Below are positions 8,057 to 16,960 of a DNA stretch of 64,000 bases, piece by piece. Made by a program: the position numbers and the translations under genes. Each line of letters begins with the position of its first letter. Position 1 is the first letter of the stretch. The notes beneath the pieces are model-generated. The model did no database searches. It was not told the origin of the DNA and saw only the letters and a program-made list of their open reading frames with translations. The stretch is from UBA5018 sp947463165 (GTDB lineage Bacteria > Cyanobacteriota > Cyanobacteriia > PCC-6307 > Cyanobiaceae): assembly GCA_943371245.1 (NCBI GenBank), contig CALRTY020000007.1, forward strand, positions 1 to 64,000. Reading direction: 5' to 3'.

Positions 8057-10012
8057 CTATTCCTCCGGTTGGGCCAGGGCCCAGGCGCGCCTTGTATCGG
8101 TGACCCCATAGCTGCCACCGCCCTGCTGGGGCGGGATCAGCTCCACGCTCTGGGCGGCACCCATGGCCGCCGCCTGCTGCAATAGATGGCCCATTCCCTG
8201 TAACAGGCGGCGCGTATCTACATTCAGCCCCTGTTCAAACTCCAGTCGATCTGGCAGCAGCTGGCTATGGATGCGCGGCTCGGCCACCGCAGCCGCCAGG
8301 TTGAGGCCATGTACCAAACGATTTAGAAGTACCTGCACCACGGTGGTGGCGATTCGACTGCCGCCGGGGCTACCGGTGGCCAGCCAGGGACTGCCATCGG
8401 GACGAAACACCAGGGTGGGGGCCATGGAACTGAGCGGCCGCCGGCCAGGCCTGATGGCATTGGCCCGGCCCTGCACCAAGCCAAAGCCATTGGCACTGCC
8501 TGGCTTGGCGGTGAAGTCGTCCATGTGGTTATTGAGCAGAAAACCAGCTCCTGGCACCGTGACGCCATTGCCATAGCTGAAATTGATCGAACTGGTGGTG
8601 GCCACCAGCCCGCCGCGGCCATCCGCCACCGACACATGGGTGGTGTCATCGCCCTCCGCAAGTACAGCTGGCCTGGCCAGCAATTGGGCCGCCGGCCGAT
8701 GGCGCAGCGGATTAATCGACGCCACCAGCGCCTGGATCGGGCCATCCGCCAGCCAGCGTTGCCAAGCCTGGGGCGCTTCTGCCCCATCGCCCAAGCCGGC
8801 ATTGCGCTCCCGGTAGGCCAGATTCATTGACTCGCCCATCAGATGCAGGGTGGCAGCACTGTTCAAACCCAGCGCCGCCAGATCAAAGCGCTCCAACATC
8901 CGCAGCAGCTGCAGCACGGTGATGCCCCCAGCCGGCGGCGGCAGTCCCAGCACCTGGTTGCCGTGAAAGCGAATCTGCAACGGCCGCACCGGCTTGGCCC
9001 GATAGGCCCGCAGATCGTCGGCGCTGATCAGGCCGCCCCCCCGCCGCATCAGCCGCACCAGGGCCTCGGCGCTGGGGCCCTGGTAAAAGCCGGCGTTACC
9101 GCCGGCCGCAATGCGCCTCAGGCTGGCGGCCAGCTGGGGCTGCTGCAACCGCTCCCCCGGCTGCAGCGGCCGCCAGCCACCCCGCCGATCGACTCGAAAA
9201 AACAGCGCCCGGGATCCGGGATCGGCCAAAAGCAGCGGCGCCGCCGCCGCCAGCGACTGGCTGAAGTTTTTACTCACCGGCACCCCCTCGCCGGCCAGGG
9301 CGATCGCCGGGGCCAGCACCCGATCAAGGGGCAGGCGGCCGTAGCAGCGCTGGGCCAGCAGCAGGCCGGCCACGGTGCCCGGCACCGCCGTGCTCAGCAA
9401 GCTGGTGGTGGCGCGGCGGCGATCCACCGTCCCGCCTGCATCGAGAAACAAATTGCCAGCGGCTGCGGCCGGGGCGCTCTCGCGAAAATCAATGCCCAGG
9501 GCAAAGCCGCGGCCCAGGGGCAACTCCTGGGCCCGGGCCGCCGCGCAGGCGCTGGATCGGGCCGACGCAGCAGCCGGTGTCGCGGCCGATAAAGCAGCCG
9601 ATGCAGGTGCCGCTGAGGTGCCCGGCAACCAGAGCAATAGGAAACCGCCGCCGCCGATGCCGGTGGAGTGGGGCAGGGTGACCGCCAGGGCAAAGCTGGT
9701 GGCCACCGCCGCATCCACCGCATTGCCACCGGCGGCCAACAGCCGCGCCCCCGCCTGGGCCGCCAGCGGCTCGCCAGCGGCCACCATCCCCCGGGCGGAC
9801 CACACCGGCTGAAACCGCTGCTGCCGCTCCTGCAGCACATTGGCCGCCGCTTCCCTGGACTCCTGGGTCCCCGCCTGTCCCCCAGCCTGGCCCAGCTGCC
9901 GTAAAACGGGCGGGGCCGCCAGGGCCGGCCAACCCGCCAGCAACCCCAGGGCCACCCCAGCCAGAAGCGGCTTCACTGGCGACGTCACTGGCGATTTCAC
10001 TGGCGGCCTCAC
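8057..10012 (-). CDS. ggt: gamma-glutamyltransferase
   Basis: The 651-residue protein is a gamma-glutamyltranspeptidase, which cleaves glutathione and other gamma-glutamyl compounds and is made as a self-cleaving precursor. An N-terminal signal peptide (hydrophobic LLAGVALGLLAGWPALA, cleavage near residue 33) predicts export to the periplasm. GIGGGGF lies near residue 115. The autoprocessing/nucleophile threonine is expected in GDDTTHVSVAD near residue 456, followed by SSINFSYGNGV and GFLLNNHMDDF, all family signatures. An Ala/Ser-rich insertion lies near residues 130-165. Translation starts at a GTG that overlaps the stop of the upstream oxoprolinase gene as GTGA, so the two are translationally coupled. 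Confidence 0.95.
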   Translation of the reverse strand: MRPPVKSPVTSPVKPLLAGVALGLLAGWPALAAPPVLRQLGQAGGQAGTQESREAAANVLQERQQRFQPVWSARGMVAAGEPLAAQAGARLLAAGGNAVDAAVATSFALAVTLPHSTGIGGGGFLLLWLPGTSAAPASAALSAATPAAASARSSACAAARAQELPLGRGFALGIDFRESAPAAAAGNLFLDAGGTVDRRRATTSLLSTAVPGTVAGLLLAQRCYGRLPLDRVLAPAIALAGEGVPVSKNFSQSLAAAAPLLLADPGSRALFFRVDRRGGWRPLQPGERLQQPQLAASLRRIAAGGNAGFYQGPSAEALVRLMRRGGGLISADDLRAYRAKPVRPLQIRFHGNQVLGLPPPAGGITVLQLLRMLERFDLAALGLNSAATLHLMGESMNLAYRERNAGLGDGAEAPQAWQRWLADGPIQALVASINPLRHRPAAQLLARPAVLAEGDDTTHVSVADGRGGLVATTSSINFSYGNGVTVPGAGFLLNNHMDDFTAKPGSANGFGLVQGRANAIRPGRRPLSSMAPTLVFRPDGSPWLATGSPGGSRIATTVVQVLLNRLVHGLNLAAAVAEPRIHSQLLPDRLEFEQGLNVDTRRLLQGMGHLLQQAAAMGAAQSVELIPPQQGGGSYGVTDTRRAWALAQPEE

Positions 10013-13000
10013 TGCGGGCCACCTGCCGCTGGTGGCTGGATAGATAAATCGGTGGGCCGCTCAGGGGAGGCCGGCTCCGCCGCAGGCCCGGATGGCCCAG
10101 GGCCATAGGCGCCACCGCCGGGGGTCTCGATGCGCAGGGCCTCGCCCGCCTGCAGCTGCCGTTCAAACGATCCGGGCAACAGCTCCTCCGTGCCATCCAG
10201 CTTCAGCAGCAGGTTGCGGCCGCAGGCGCCGGCCCCACCCCCCGCCAGGCCAAAGGGGGGCACCCGGCGGCAGCTCGACAACACCGAAACACTCAGCGCC
10301 TCCAGGGCACGGATCTGGCGAATCACGCCATCGCCACCAGCCCAGCGCCCCAGGCCGCCGCTGCCCCGCCGGCGGCCAAACCACTCCAGCCGCACCGGAT
10401 AGCGCTCTTCGAGGATTTCTGGGTCGGTGATGCGGGAATTGGTCATATGGCTCTGCACTGCCGCCGCACCGGCAAAACCGTGGCCATCGGCCCCGATCCC
10501 AGCCCCGGTACCGCCACAGATGGTTTCGTAATACTGACGACTGGCCGCTCCTGCGGCGGTATCGCCAAAGCTGAGATTGTTCATCGTGCCCTGGGCCGCC
10601 GCCTGCACGCCAAGGGCGGCGAACAGGGCGTTGGTGGCGGCCTGGGAGGTCTCCACATTGCCCGCCACCACGGCGGCCGGCGGCCGCGGATTGAGCAAAC
10701 AGCCCAGCGGCACGATCAAGCTGATCGGTTCAAAGCAGCCGGCGTTGAGCGGGATCTCCTCCGCCACCAGACAGCGCAACACGTAGAGCACCACGGCCTT
10801 GGTAACCGCCAGGGGGGCATTGCGGTTGCCGGCCTGCTGGGCTGAACTGCCACTGAAATCCAGCTCCGCCCGGCGGGCCTGCCGATCCACCCTCACGGCC
10901 ACCTGAATACAGCTGCCGTCATCTAGTTCCAAGCGGAAATCCCCATCACTGAGGCGCGCCAACAGCCGCCGCACCGCCGCCGCCGCATGGGCCCGGCCAT
11001 GGTCCATGTAGGCCTGCACCAGCGCCAGCCCCTCGCGGGCGATCAGCTGCTGCAATGCCCGCTCGCCGAGGCGATTTGCCGCCACCTGGGCCTGCAGGTC
11101 TGCCAGCAGCTGATCGGGGTTGCGCACCGGATGGGGCCCAGCCGCCAGGCGGGCCAGCCAACGGCCTCGATCGAAGACGCCATTTTCCAGAAAGGGCAGA
11201 TTGCGCAGCAACAGGCCCTCCTGCTCAATGCTGGTGCTGAAGGCGGGCATCGAGCCGGGGGTGATGCCGCCCACATCGGCGTGATGGCCGCGGCTGGCAA
11301 CAAAGAACAAAGGCGGTTCCAGCGCATCTTCTGGCGCCGCATTTGGAGCCGCCACTAGCGCCGCCCTTGCTTCTAAATCTGCATCTGCCGCTGCCTCTGC
11401 CTCTGCCTCTACGCCTATCCCTAGGTCTACGCCTATGCCTATGCCTATGCCTATGCCTGCAACTGCATCTGCCTTGGCCGGCGCAAAGATCGGCGTGATT
11501 GCCGTGATATCAGGTAGGTGGGTGCCGCCGGCGTAGGGATCGTTGGAGAGGATCACATCGCCGGGCCGCAGCGGCGGTCGCTCGCCGCGGCCGACGGCCT
11601 GCAACAGGGCTACCACGCTCTCCCCCATCGAGCCCAGATGCACAGGAATGTGGGGAGCATTTGCCACCAACCGGCCCTGGCCATCAAATAGGGCACAGGA
11701 AAAGTCGAGGCGTTCGCGGATGTTCACCGAGCGACTGCTCTGCTGCAGCTGCACCCCCATCTGTTCGGCAATGGCGGCAAAGCGATGGTTGAACAGTTCC
11801 AACAACACCGGATCCGGGGCCTGGCCTGGCCCCCCATCGCACCCCTGGTCGCCGAGCAGGGGCTCGCGGGAGCGAATAGAGCGATAACCAGCTGCCGGGG
11901 CAAATTCTTGCGCGGCTGCCTGGGACTCTGTATCGGCGGTTGCCTGGGCGGATGCCTGATCAGCAGCAGCTGACTCAACCGATTGCGGGACTACCTGATG
12001 AACCGGATAGTTAGCAGTGGACGCAACAATCGGTGCCACGGATTGGCGCTCCAGCAACAGGGCACCATCGGCCAATACTCGGGCCTGCCAATGGGTTTCC
12101 AACATCAAAGTGGTGGTGACGTCCATCACCACCGCCGGCCCCCTCAGCAGGGTGGCAGGGGCCAACTGCTCGCGCCGCCATAGGGGCACCGCTTGCCAAC
12201 TGCCGGCCGCATGCAAACCACTTGTGGCCTGAAAATCGCTTGTAGCGGCAGTACTGCTTGTTGCGACACCACTGCTTGTAGCGGCAGCACTGCTTGTAGC
12301 GGCAGCACTGCTTGTAGAGGCCTCACAGATAGCCTCCGGCAAACCACCCGCCGGCGGCGGCGGCTGGGCAGCGTCCAATCCAGCTGGCTGGGACAGCCAC
12401 ACCGGCGTGGTAGGCAACGGCTGGCCCACTAACCAACCAGGCGGCTGGGCGAAATCTTGGCCGCCCAGCCGCTCAACCATGGGACCATGGTGGGCAGCTT
12501 GGCTAGCATGATGGGGAGCTTGGCTAGCTAAATCCTGGGCTAAATCCTGGGCTAAACAGCCGGGATGAGCGTTATGAAAATCCCCGAACCAGGCCCCCTG
12601 AAGCGCTGGGTCAACCGCCCACTCCACTGCCTTCTCTAGGGCTGCGTCTACGCAGGTGTCGATGGCGGTGTCTAGGGCGGTATTTACGGAGGTGTCTAGG
12701 GAGATGTTTACGGAGGTGTCTAAGGCTGCCTCCACCAGCAGCCGTTCCACCACCAGCTGCTGGTCTGCCGGCACATAGCCATAGCGCAGCCTATGTAAAT
12801 CTACAAACTGCCGCTGTAACGCCGCCACCAGGTCCTGCGGCTCCCAGTGTTGCTGGGGCCAGGACAATTCCAACCCCCGCTCACTGCCGGGATAGCGCAG
12901 CTCCAGGCGCCACTCCAGCCGGGGCTGCTGCTGGAGCCCTAAATCACCCGCCGCCCGCAGGGCCGCCGTGGCCTCCGCCGCCAGCTGATCGCGCAGGGCC

Positions 13001-14664
13001 TCCAGGGCTGGCAGCTGGGCCACCGCCAGCGGCGCCCGCACCGCCCGCTCCCGCAGCTGGCGCTGCTCCGCCATGCCGATGCCGTAGGCCGACAGCACCC
13101 CGGCCAGGGGATGCAGCAGCACCCGGCGAATCCCCAGCAGCTCCGCCAGCCGGCAGGCGTGCTGGCCGGCGGCGGCGCCGTAGCTCACCAGCAGGGCGGT
13201 GCGGATGTCATGGCCCCGCTGAATTGAAATGCGCCGCATCGCCTCGGCCATCCTTTCGATGGCGATGCAGAGGGCACCCTCCGCCACCTGTTCCGGGGTG
13301 GTGGCCCGATGGGCGCTGGTGATGGCGCTGGCCAGGGCCGAGAAGCGCTGCCGCACCGCCTCAATGTCTGGTGGCTGATCGCCCGCCGGGCCAAACACCG
13401 CCGGCAGGGCTTGGACTGGCAGCCGCCCCAGCAGCAGGTTGGCATCGGTGATCGTGGCCGGCCCGCCGAGCCGATAGGCGGCGGGCCCTGGATCGGCGCC
13501 GGCGGATTCGGGTCCCACCCGCAGCCGCTCGCCATCGAAATCAATGATCGAACCGCCGCCGGCAGCCACCGTATGCACCGGCAGCATCGGCGCCTGCAAT
13601 CTCAGGCCGGCGATTTCGGTTTCAGGGCTGCGCTCCCAGGCCGCCTCGCCCCTGCTGGGATCGAAGTGGAATACATCGGTGGAGGTGCCGCCCATGTCGA
13701 AACCCACGATCGGCGGCAGATCGGCGCAACCATCAGCCAGCAGTGCCTGGCGGGCCACCGCCACCGCCCCCACCATGCCGCCGGCGGGACCCGAAAGGAT
13801 CGTGTCCTTGGCGTGCAACAGGGCTGGCGGTGCTAAGGAGCCGCTGGAGCGCATCACCCGCAGGGGGGTGGCGGCACCGAGGGCCAGCTGCACCTGCTCC
13901 AAATAGGCGCGCAAAATTGGCGCCACCGCCGCCTCCACCAGGGCGGTGTGGCCGCGGGGCACCAGCCGGGGTTGGCCACTGAGCCGGTGGGAAAGCGCCA
14001 CATGGGTCACACCCTGGCCCTGCAGCCAGCGCTCCAGGGCCAGCTCCTGGCTGGGGTTGCGGTAGCTATGGATCAGGGCCACGGCAACACTGCGGTAGCC
14101 CTCGGCCAGGGCCCGCCGCAACTCAACCTCCAGCTGGCCATCGAGGCCCAGGGGTTCAAGCTCGCTGCCATCGGCCGCCAACCGCCCCGCCACCTCCAGG
14201 GCCCGCAGCCGCAGCGGCTGGGGCCGGCGGATCTGGAGCGCAAAGATGTCTGGTCGATGCTGGTCGCCGATGGCCAGCAAATCGGCAAAACCCCGGTTGA
14301 TCAGCAGCAGCACCGGCTCGCCGCGCCGCTCCAACAGGGCATTGGTGGCCACCGTGGTGCCGAGGCGCAGCTCGGCGATCAAACCCGCCGGGATCTCCTG
14401 GTTGCCATCGAGCTGGTTATCTTCCAGCCCCAGCAGCTCGCGGATGGCGGCCACCGCCGGATCGCCAGCCCGGCCAGGTTGCACCGATAACAGCTTGCGC
14501 ACCACCAGCCGGCCGTCACCCGAGCGACCGACGACATCGGTAAAAGTGCCGCCCCGATCGATCCAGAAGCGCCAGCCCGCTCCCCCCCCCAGGGCTTTTT
14601 CAGCGACAACCCCCGGGCCCTCAACCTTCCTTTGGCCCTCAACCTTCCTTTGGCCCTCAACCAT
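10009..14664 (-). CDS. oplAH: 5-oxoprolinase (fused HyuA/HyuB type) with repeat insertions
   Basis: This 1551-residue protein is an ATP-dependent 5-oxoprolinase, converting 5-oxoproline to glutamate. The hydantoinase A N-terminal domain starts with RFWIDRGGTFTDVVG (near residue 32). The ATPase motif GFDMGGTSTDV lies near residue 310. The HyuB half begins near residue 950 (DPVLLELFNHRFAAI). Family members are usually about 1200-1300 residues. The surplus comes from in-frame low-complexity insertions: VEGQRK repeats at residues 1-18, LDTSVN-type repeats near 648-685, SSAAAT repeats near 785-810, and GIGIGIG followed by an acidic/Ala run near 1068-1090. The gene overlaps ggt, so the pair likely handles sequential steps of gamma-glutamyl recycling, although the transferase is exported and this enzyme appears cytosolic. 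Confidence 0.93.
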   Translation of the reverse strand: MVEGQRKVEGQRKVEGPGVVAEKALGGGAGWRFWIDRGGTFTDVVGRSGDGRLVVRKLLSVQPGRAGDPAVAAIRELLGLEDNQLDGNQEIPAGLIAELRLGTTVATNALLERRGEPVLLLINRGFADLLAIGDQHRPDIFALQIRRPQPLRLRALEVAGRLAADGSELEPLGLDGQLEVELRRALAEGYRSVAVALIHSYRNPSQELALERWLQGQGVTHVALSHRLSGQPRLVPRGHTALVEAAVAPILRAYLEQVQLALGAATPLRVMRSSGSLAPPALLHAKDTILSGPAGGMVGAVAVARQALLADGCADLPPIVGFDMGGTSTDVFHFDPSRGEAAWERSPETEIAGLRLQAPMLPVHTVAAGGGSIIDFDGERLRVGPESAGADPGPAAYRLGGPATITDANLLLGRLPVQALPAVFGPAGDQPPDIEAVRQRFSALASAITSAHRATTPEQVAEGALCIAIERMAEAMRRISIQRGHDIRTALLVSYGAAAGQHACRLAELLGIRRVLLHPLAGVLSAYGIGMAEQRQLRERAVRAPLAVAQLPALEALRDQLAAEATAALRAAGDLGLQQQPRLEWRLELRYPGSERGLELSWPQQHWEPQDLVAALQRQFVDLHRLRYGYVPADQQLVVERLLVEAALDTSVNISLDTSVNTALDTAIDTCVDAALEKAVEWAVDPALQGAWFGDFHNAHPGCLAQDLAQDLASQAPHHASQAAHHGPMVERLGGQDFAQPPGWLVGQPLPTTPVWLSQPAGLDAAQPPPPAGGLPEAICEASTSSAAATSSAAATSSGVATSSTAATSDFQATSGLHAAGSWQAVPLWRREQLAPATLLRGPAVVMDVTTTLMLETHWQARVLADGALLLERQSVAPIVASTANYPVHQVVPQSVESAAADQASAQATADTESQAAAQEFAPAAGYRSIRSREPLLGDQGCDGGPGQAPDPVLLELFNHRFAAIAEQMGVQLQQSSRSVNIRERLDFSCALFDGQGRLVANAPHIPVHLGSMGESVVALLQAVGRGERPPLRPGDVILSNDPYAGGTHLPDITAITPIFAPAKADAVAGIGIGIGIGVDLGIGVEAEAEAAADADLEARAALVAAPNAAPEDALEPPLFFVASRGHHADVGGITPGSMPAFSTSIEQEGLLLRNLPFLENGVFDRGRWLARLAAGPHPVRNPDQLLADLQAQVAANRLGERALQQLIAREGLALVQAYMDHGRAHAAAAVRRLLARLSDGDFRLELDDGSCIQVAVRVDRQARRAELDFSGSSAQQAGNRNAPLAVTKAVVLYVLRCLVAEEIPLNAGCFEPISLIVPLGCLLNPRPPAAVVAGNVETSQAATNALFAALGVQAAAQGTMNNLSFGDTAAGAASRQYYETICGGTGAGIGADGHGFAGAAAVQSHMTNSRITDPEILEERYPVRLEWFGRRRGSGGLGRWAGGDGVIRQIRALEALSVSVLSSCRRVPPFGLAGGGAGACGRNLLLKLDGTEELLPGSFERQLQAGEALRIETPGGGAYGPGPSGPAAEPASPERPTDLSIQPPAAGGPQ

Positions 14665-14847
14665 TGCCGCGCACTCCCGGCAGGGATCCGAATTCAGCTG
14701 AATTCAAGCGAATAACCCTGGCCTTCAGGCCGGGGGGGATAACGACGGGCCTGGCGGGGCTCGCTGCCCCGGCAAGATCGCTTACAGAAGCCCATCACAG
14801 ACCTGCTCCTGGAGGATCCGCAGCCGGAAGCAGCCACCCGCTGTCGA

Positions 14848-15597
14848 TCAATGTGCAACCCTCGGGAGTTGGCCATCGATCAGGAATAGCTCGCGGGGGA
14901 AACGATGCAGCCTGGCATCGTCATGACAGAGAAAAGAAGCGTGATCTGCTGTGATTTCTGTGGTGATCTCCACTTGATCGAAGGGGGTGGACTGAAACAC
15001 CGCTGGTGTCAAGACACCCACTTGGATGAGCGAATCGCTGGAGCGGGCGCTGAGGTATTCAAAGGCCTCAATTCCTTGATCTCGCATCCACTCCCCCAAC
15101 TGTTGGGTAGGCCCGTAATCCATGGGATCCCGCAGGCTAACTTGGGCAGCTTGATTAGCGATGGCTTGCAGCTGCAGGCCGAGGCTGGCATTCAGCAGCA
15201 CGGAAAACAGAGCCTGGCGGCGGCGTATGGGCGCGGGCGGAGGATCAATCAGCCCCTCCCAAAACAACAGGGCGTAGAAGGCGCCCTCCAGCAGCGAACC
15301 GCTGCGGCTACGCGAGCCGTAGAACATCCCCCTCTGCTGACGACTGCCGAAACGGGAGCCATGGCGCAGGGGCGGGTAGCGGAATGGGGTCGCCAGCAGT
15401 GGATGGCTTGGAATGCCGGCGCCAGCAACCTGCGCCAGGGGCTTGCTGGTTTCCACCAAGGCCTCCAGACGGGCCAGCTGCTCGAGGTTGTCCACAAGAG
15501 GATCCAGGCTGTTGATGCCCTGCTGCTGCACAAGACGCAGCACAGTCCCCTGCAGGGCCACTGCGGGTGCAGCCGCAACGATGGGGCGTAGATCCAC
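14848..15597 (-). CDS. RES-domain toxin, copy 1 (predicted NAD-consuming)
   Basis: The 249-residue protein has a RES domain: HPLLATPFRYPPLRHGSRFG, then GMFYGSRSRSGSLLEGAFYA around residues 65-110. RES toxins (MbcT/ParT class) degrade NAD or ADP-ribosylate targets and are held in check by an Xre/MbcA antitoxin encoded just upstream. Here the upstream antitoxin gene (15601-15894) is truncated although the toxin frame is intact. A homologous, complete pair lies at 17729-18852 in the opposite orientation. The start at 15597 (ATG, MDLRPIVAAAPAV) falls only 3 bases from the antitoxin stop. Confidence 0.85.
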   Translation of the reverse strand: MDLRPIVAAAPAVALQGTVLRLVQQQGINSLDPLVDNLEQLARLEALVETSKPLAQVAGAGIPSHPLLATPFRYPPLRHGSRFGSRQQRGMFYGSRSRSGSLLEGAFYALLFWEGLIDPPPAPIRRRQALFSVLLNASLGLQLQAIANQAAQVSLRDPMDYGPTQQLGEWMRDQGIEAFEYLSARSSDSLIQVGVLTPAVFQSTPFDQVEITTEITADHASFLCHDDARLHRFPRELFLIDGQLPRVAH

Positions 15598-15600
15598 CGC

Positions 15601-15894
15601 TTAGATCGGTGCACGCATGGCGTCGAGGTATTGCACGATCTCAACAAGCCCCTCAGTGCGCTGCACCTGCTCGGCTGGCACGCCTCCGCTGTGGCGGTTG
15701 GCGGTGTGAAACCAGTGACGCAACTGCAGGCGATCGTTGCCGACCAGAACCGAGAGGCTGCGGTAGAGCCGGATCAGCAGCAGCGCCAGCTCGCCGGTTT
15801 TGGACGATGGGTCAATGCCCTTGCTGCGGTTCAGCGAGGAAGCTGGCGACGAGATGGGCACCGCCTTCGGGGCGTACCAGGTGGGCCGGCGCAA
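15601..15894 (-). pseudogene. Xre/MbcA-type antitoxin, N-terminally truncated
   Basis: The C-terminal 75 or so residues (KGIDPSSKTGELALLLIRLY, VGNDRLQLRHWFHTANRHSGG, EIVQYLDAMRAPI) match the toxin-binding domain of the intact antitoxin at 17729-18109 residue for residue in pattern. The helix-turn-helix part is mostly absent. Upstream of about 15840 the sequence no longer resembles the antitoxin and runs under an unrelated plus-strand frame. The only start in frame is a TTG at 15894. The fragment could still bind the toxin, but would not bind DNA normally. Confidence 0.75.
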
Positions 15895-16216
15895 CTACAA
15901 CGGCGGCGTCAGCATCGGCAGGTTGGTGCAGGCGGTGATCAACTTCCTCAACCGCTGGCGAACGGGCAAGCAACGCTTCGAACAGCTGAGTGCCCGCCAA
16001 CAGGTGCTGCGGGCCAGCCTGGAGAGCAGCGGCCTGGAGAGCGGCGGTATTGAGGAAAGCGGCCGGGCAGAGAGCAGTCGGGTACAGATCAGTCGGGTAC
16101 AGAGCAGCAAAACACAAATCCGCCAAAAGCAGAGCCGCGAAGCTGAGAGCACCGTCCAGCAGCTCAGCATTCTGCCCGAACCATCCCAGGAGCCGGCCGA
16201 TGGGCAAGATCGCTGA
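15800..16216 (+). CDS. unidentified protein fragment with repeat-rich tail
   Basis: A 138-codon frame beginning at a TTG inside the antitoxin remnant. The central part (GRRNYNGGVSIGRLVQAVIN, FLNRWRTGKQRFEQLSARQQ) looks like genuine protein, but I do not recognise it. The tail is a degenerate repeat (ESSGLESGGIEESG, SSRVQISRVQSS) encoded by short tandem DNA repeats. It overlaps the start of the SAP-domain gene by 17 bases. The first 10-15 codons are antisense to the antitoxin remnant, so the true N-terminus has probably been lost. Reality as an expressed gene is uncertain. Confidence 0.35.
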   Translation: MDDGSMPLLRFSEEAGDEMGTAFGAYQVGRRNYNGGVSIGRLVQAVINFLNRWRTGKQRFEQLSARQQVLRASLESSGLESGGIEESGRAESSRVQISRVQSSKTQIRQKQSREAESTVQQLSILPEPSQEPADGQDR

Positions 16217-16606
16217 GGCGCTGCGGGAAAGCCTGCGGCAGCTGGCCCAGGCCGACGCCCGGATCCTGCGGGAGCTGGATGGGGCGCTGCCGTCCATGTC
16301 TCAGCCGGAGCCGCAGGTCGCTGGAGAACTGGCCGAGGGGCTGGAGAAGCTGGGCGTGAAGGAGCTGAAGGCGCTCTGTAAAGAGCGGGGCTTCAAGGGT
16401 TACACCGGCCTCAACAAGGCAGCCCTGATCCAGCGGCTCCGGGGGGCGAGCCCCCGCTGGCCGCGAAGGCAGCCGCGAAGGCAGCCGCGAAGGCAGTGGC
16501 CGCGCCCTCTGGCCTGGCCGCGATCCAGGCCAAGCTGGATCGCATGGAGACCCTGCTGCTGCAGATCGCCGAGAGGGTGGGAGTGAGCGATTCTGGTCTC
16601 GATTGA
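16200..16606 (+). pseudogene. small SAP-domain protein, frameshifted in a G run
   Basis: The frame from the ATG at 16200 encodes MGKIAEALRESLRQLAQA and a SAP-like helix-extended-loop-helix (LGVKELKALCKERGFKGYTG, then NKAALIQRLRG). SAP modules usually bind DNA. Just after RLRG, at the six-G run 16441-16446, the sensible protein continues in another frame: PLAAKAAAKAAAKAVAA, GLAAIQAKLDRMETLLLQI, ending VSDSGLD at a TGA 16604-16606. The current frame instead runs into Arg/Trp-rich nonsense. One lost base in the G run (or C run after it), or a sequencing error, explains this. Alternatively it could be a slippery site. Confidence 0.65.
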
Positions 16607-16667
16607 GGCGTAGTGGATATCACCACAAAGGCGCCGCCATCATTGTTATCAGTTGTACTGGGGGTTG

Positions 16668-16904
16668 GTGGCTGATCTGCTGGTGCGCGGCGTCGATGAT
16701 GGGCTCGTGCAGGCCCTGAAGAAGCGGGCCGGAGCCCATGGACGCACCGCCGAGGCTGAACATCGGGCAATCTTGGCGACTGCTTTGCTGACGCCTCCAC
16801 GCCGCAATCTGGCTGAACTACTGAGCGCCATGCCCAACGTGGGCCGCGATACTGATTTCGAGCGGCCGGTTGACACCGCAGAGGCCTTGGATGTTTTTGG
16901 TTGA
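16668..16904 (+). CDS. FitA/VapB-like ribbon-helix-helix antitoxin
   Basis: A 78-residue protein whose start (VADLLVRGVDDGLVQALKKR, AGAHGRTAEAEHRAIL) matches FitA-type antitoxins, which bind their operator by a ribbon-helix-helix and neutralise a PIN-domain partner through the C-terminus. I use the GTG at 16668 because a GGGGG ribosome site precedes it by a few bases. The stop at 16902-16904 lies inside the first of three 25-bp repeats that also contain the original toxin start. The C-terminus ends ALDVFG. Confidence 0.75.
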   Translation: MADLLVRGVDDGLVQALKKRAGAHGRTAEAEHRAILATALLTPPRRNLAELLSAMPNVGRDTDFERPVDTAEALDVFG

Positions 16905-16960
16905 CACCACTTGCCATGCTATTGGTTGACACCACTTGCCACGTTTTTGGTTGACACCAA
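16891..16960 (+). repeat. 25-bp tandem triplication over the antitoxin stop/toxin start
   Basis: Unit 1 (16891-16915) starts ATGTTTTTGGTTGACACCAC; unit 2 (16916-16940) starts ATGCTATTGGTTGACACC; unit 3 (16941-16960, continuing into the gene) starts ACGTTTTTGGTTGACACC. The first two units end ACTTGCC. ATGs in units 1 and 2 each open 12-codon frames that stop (16927-16929 and 16952-16954). In unit 3, which is in frame with the toxin, ATG has become ACG. Confidence 0.95.
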
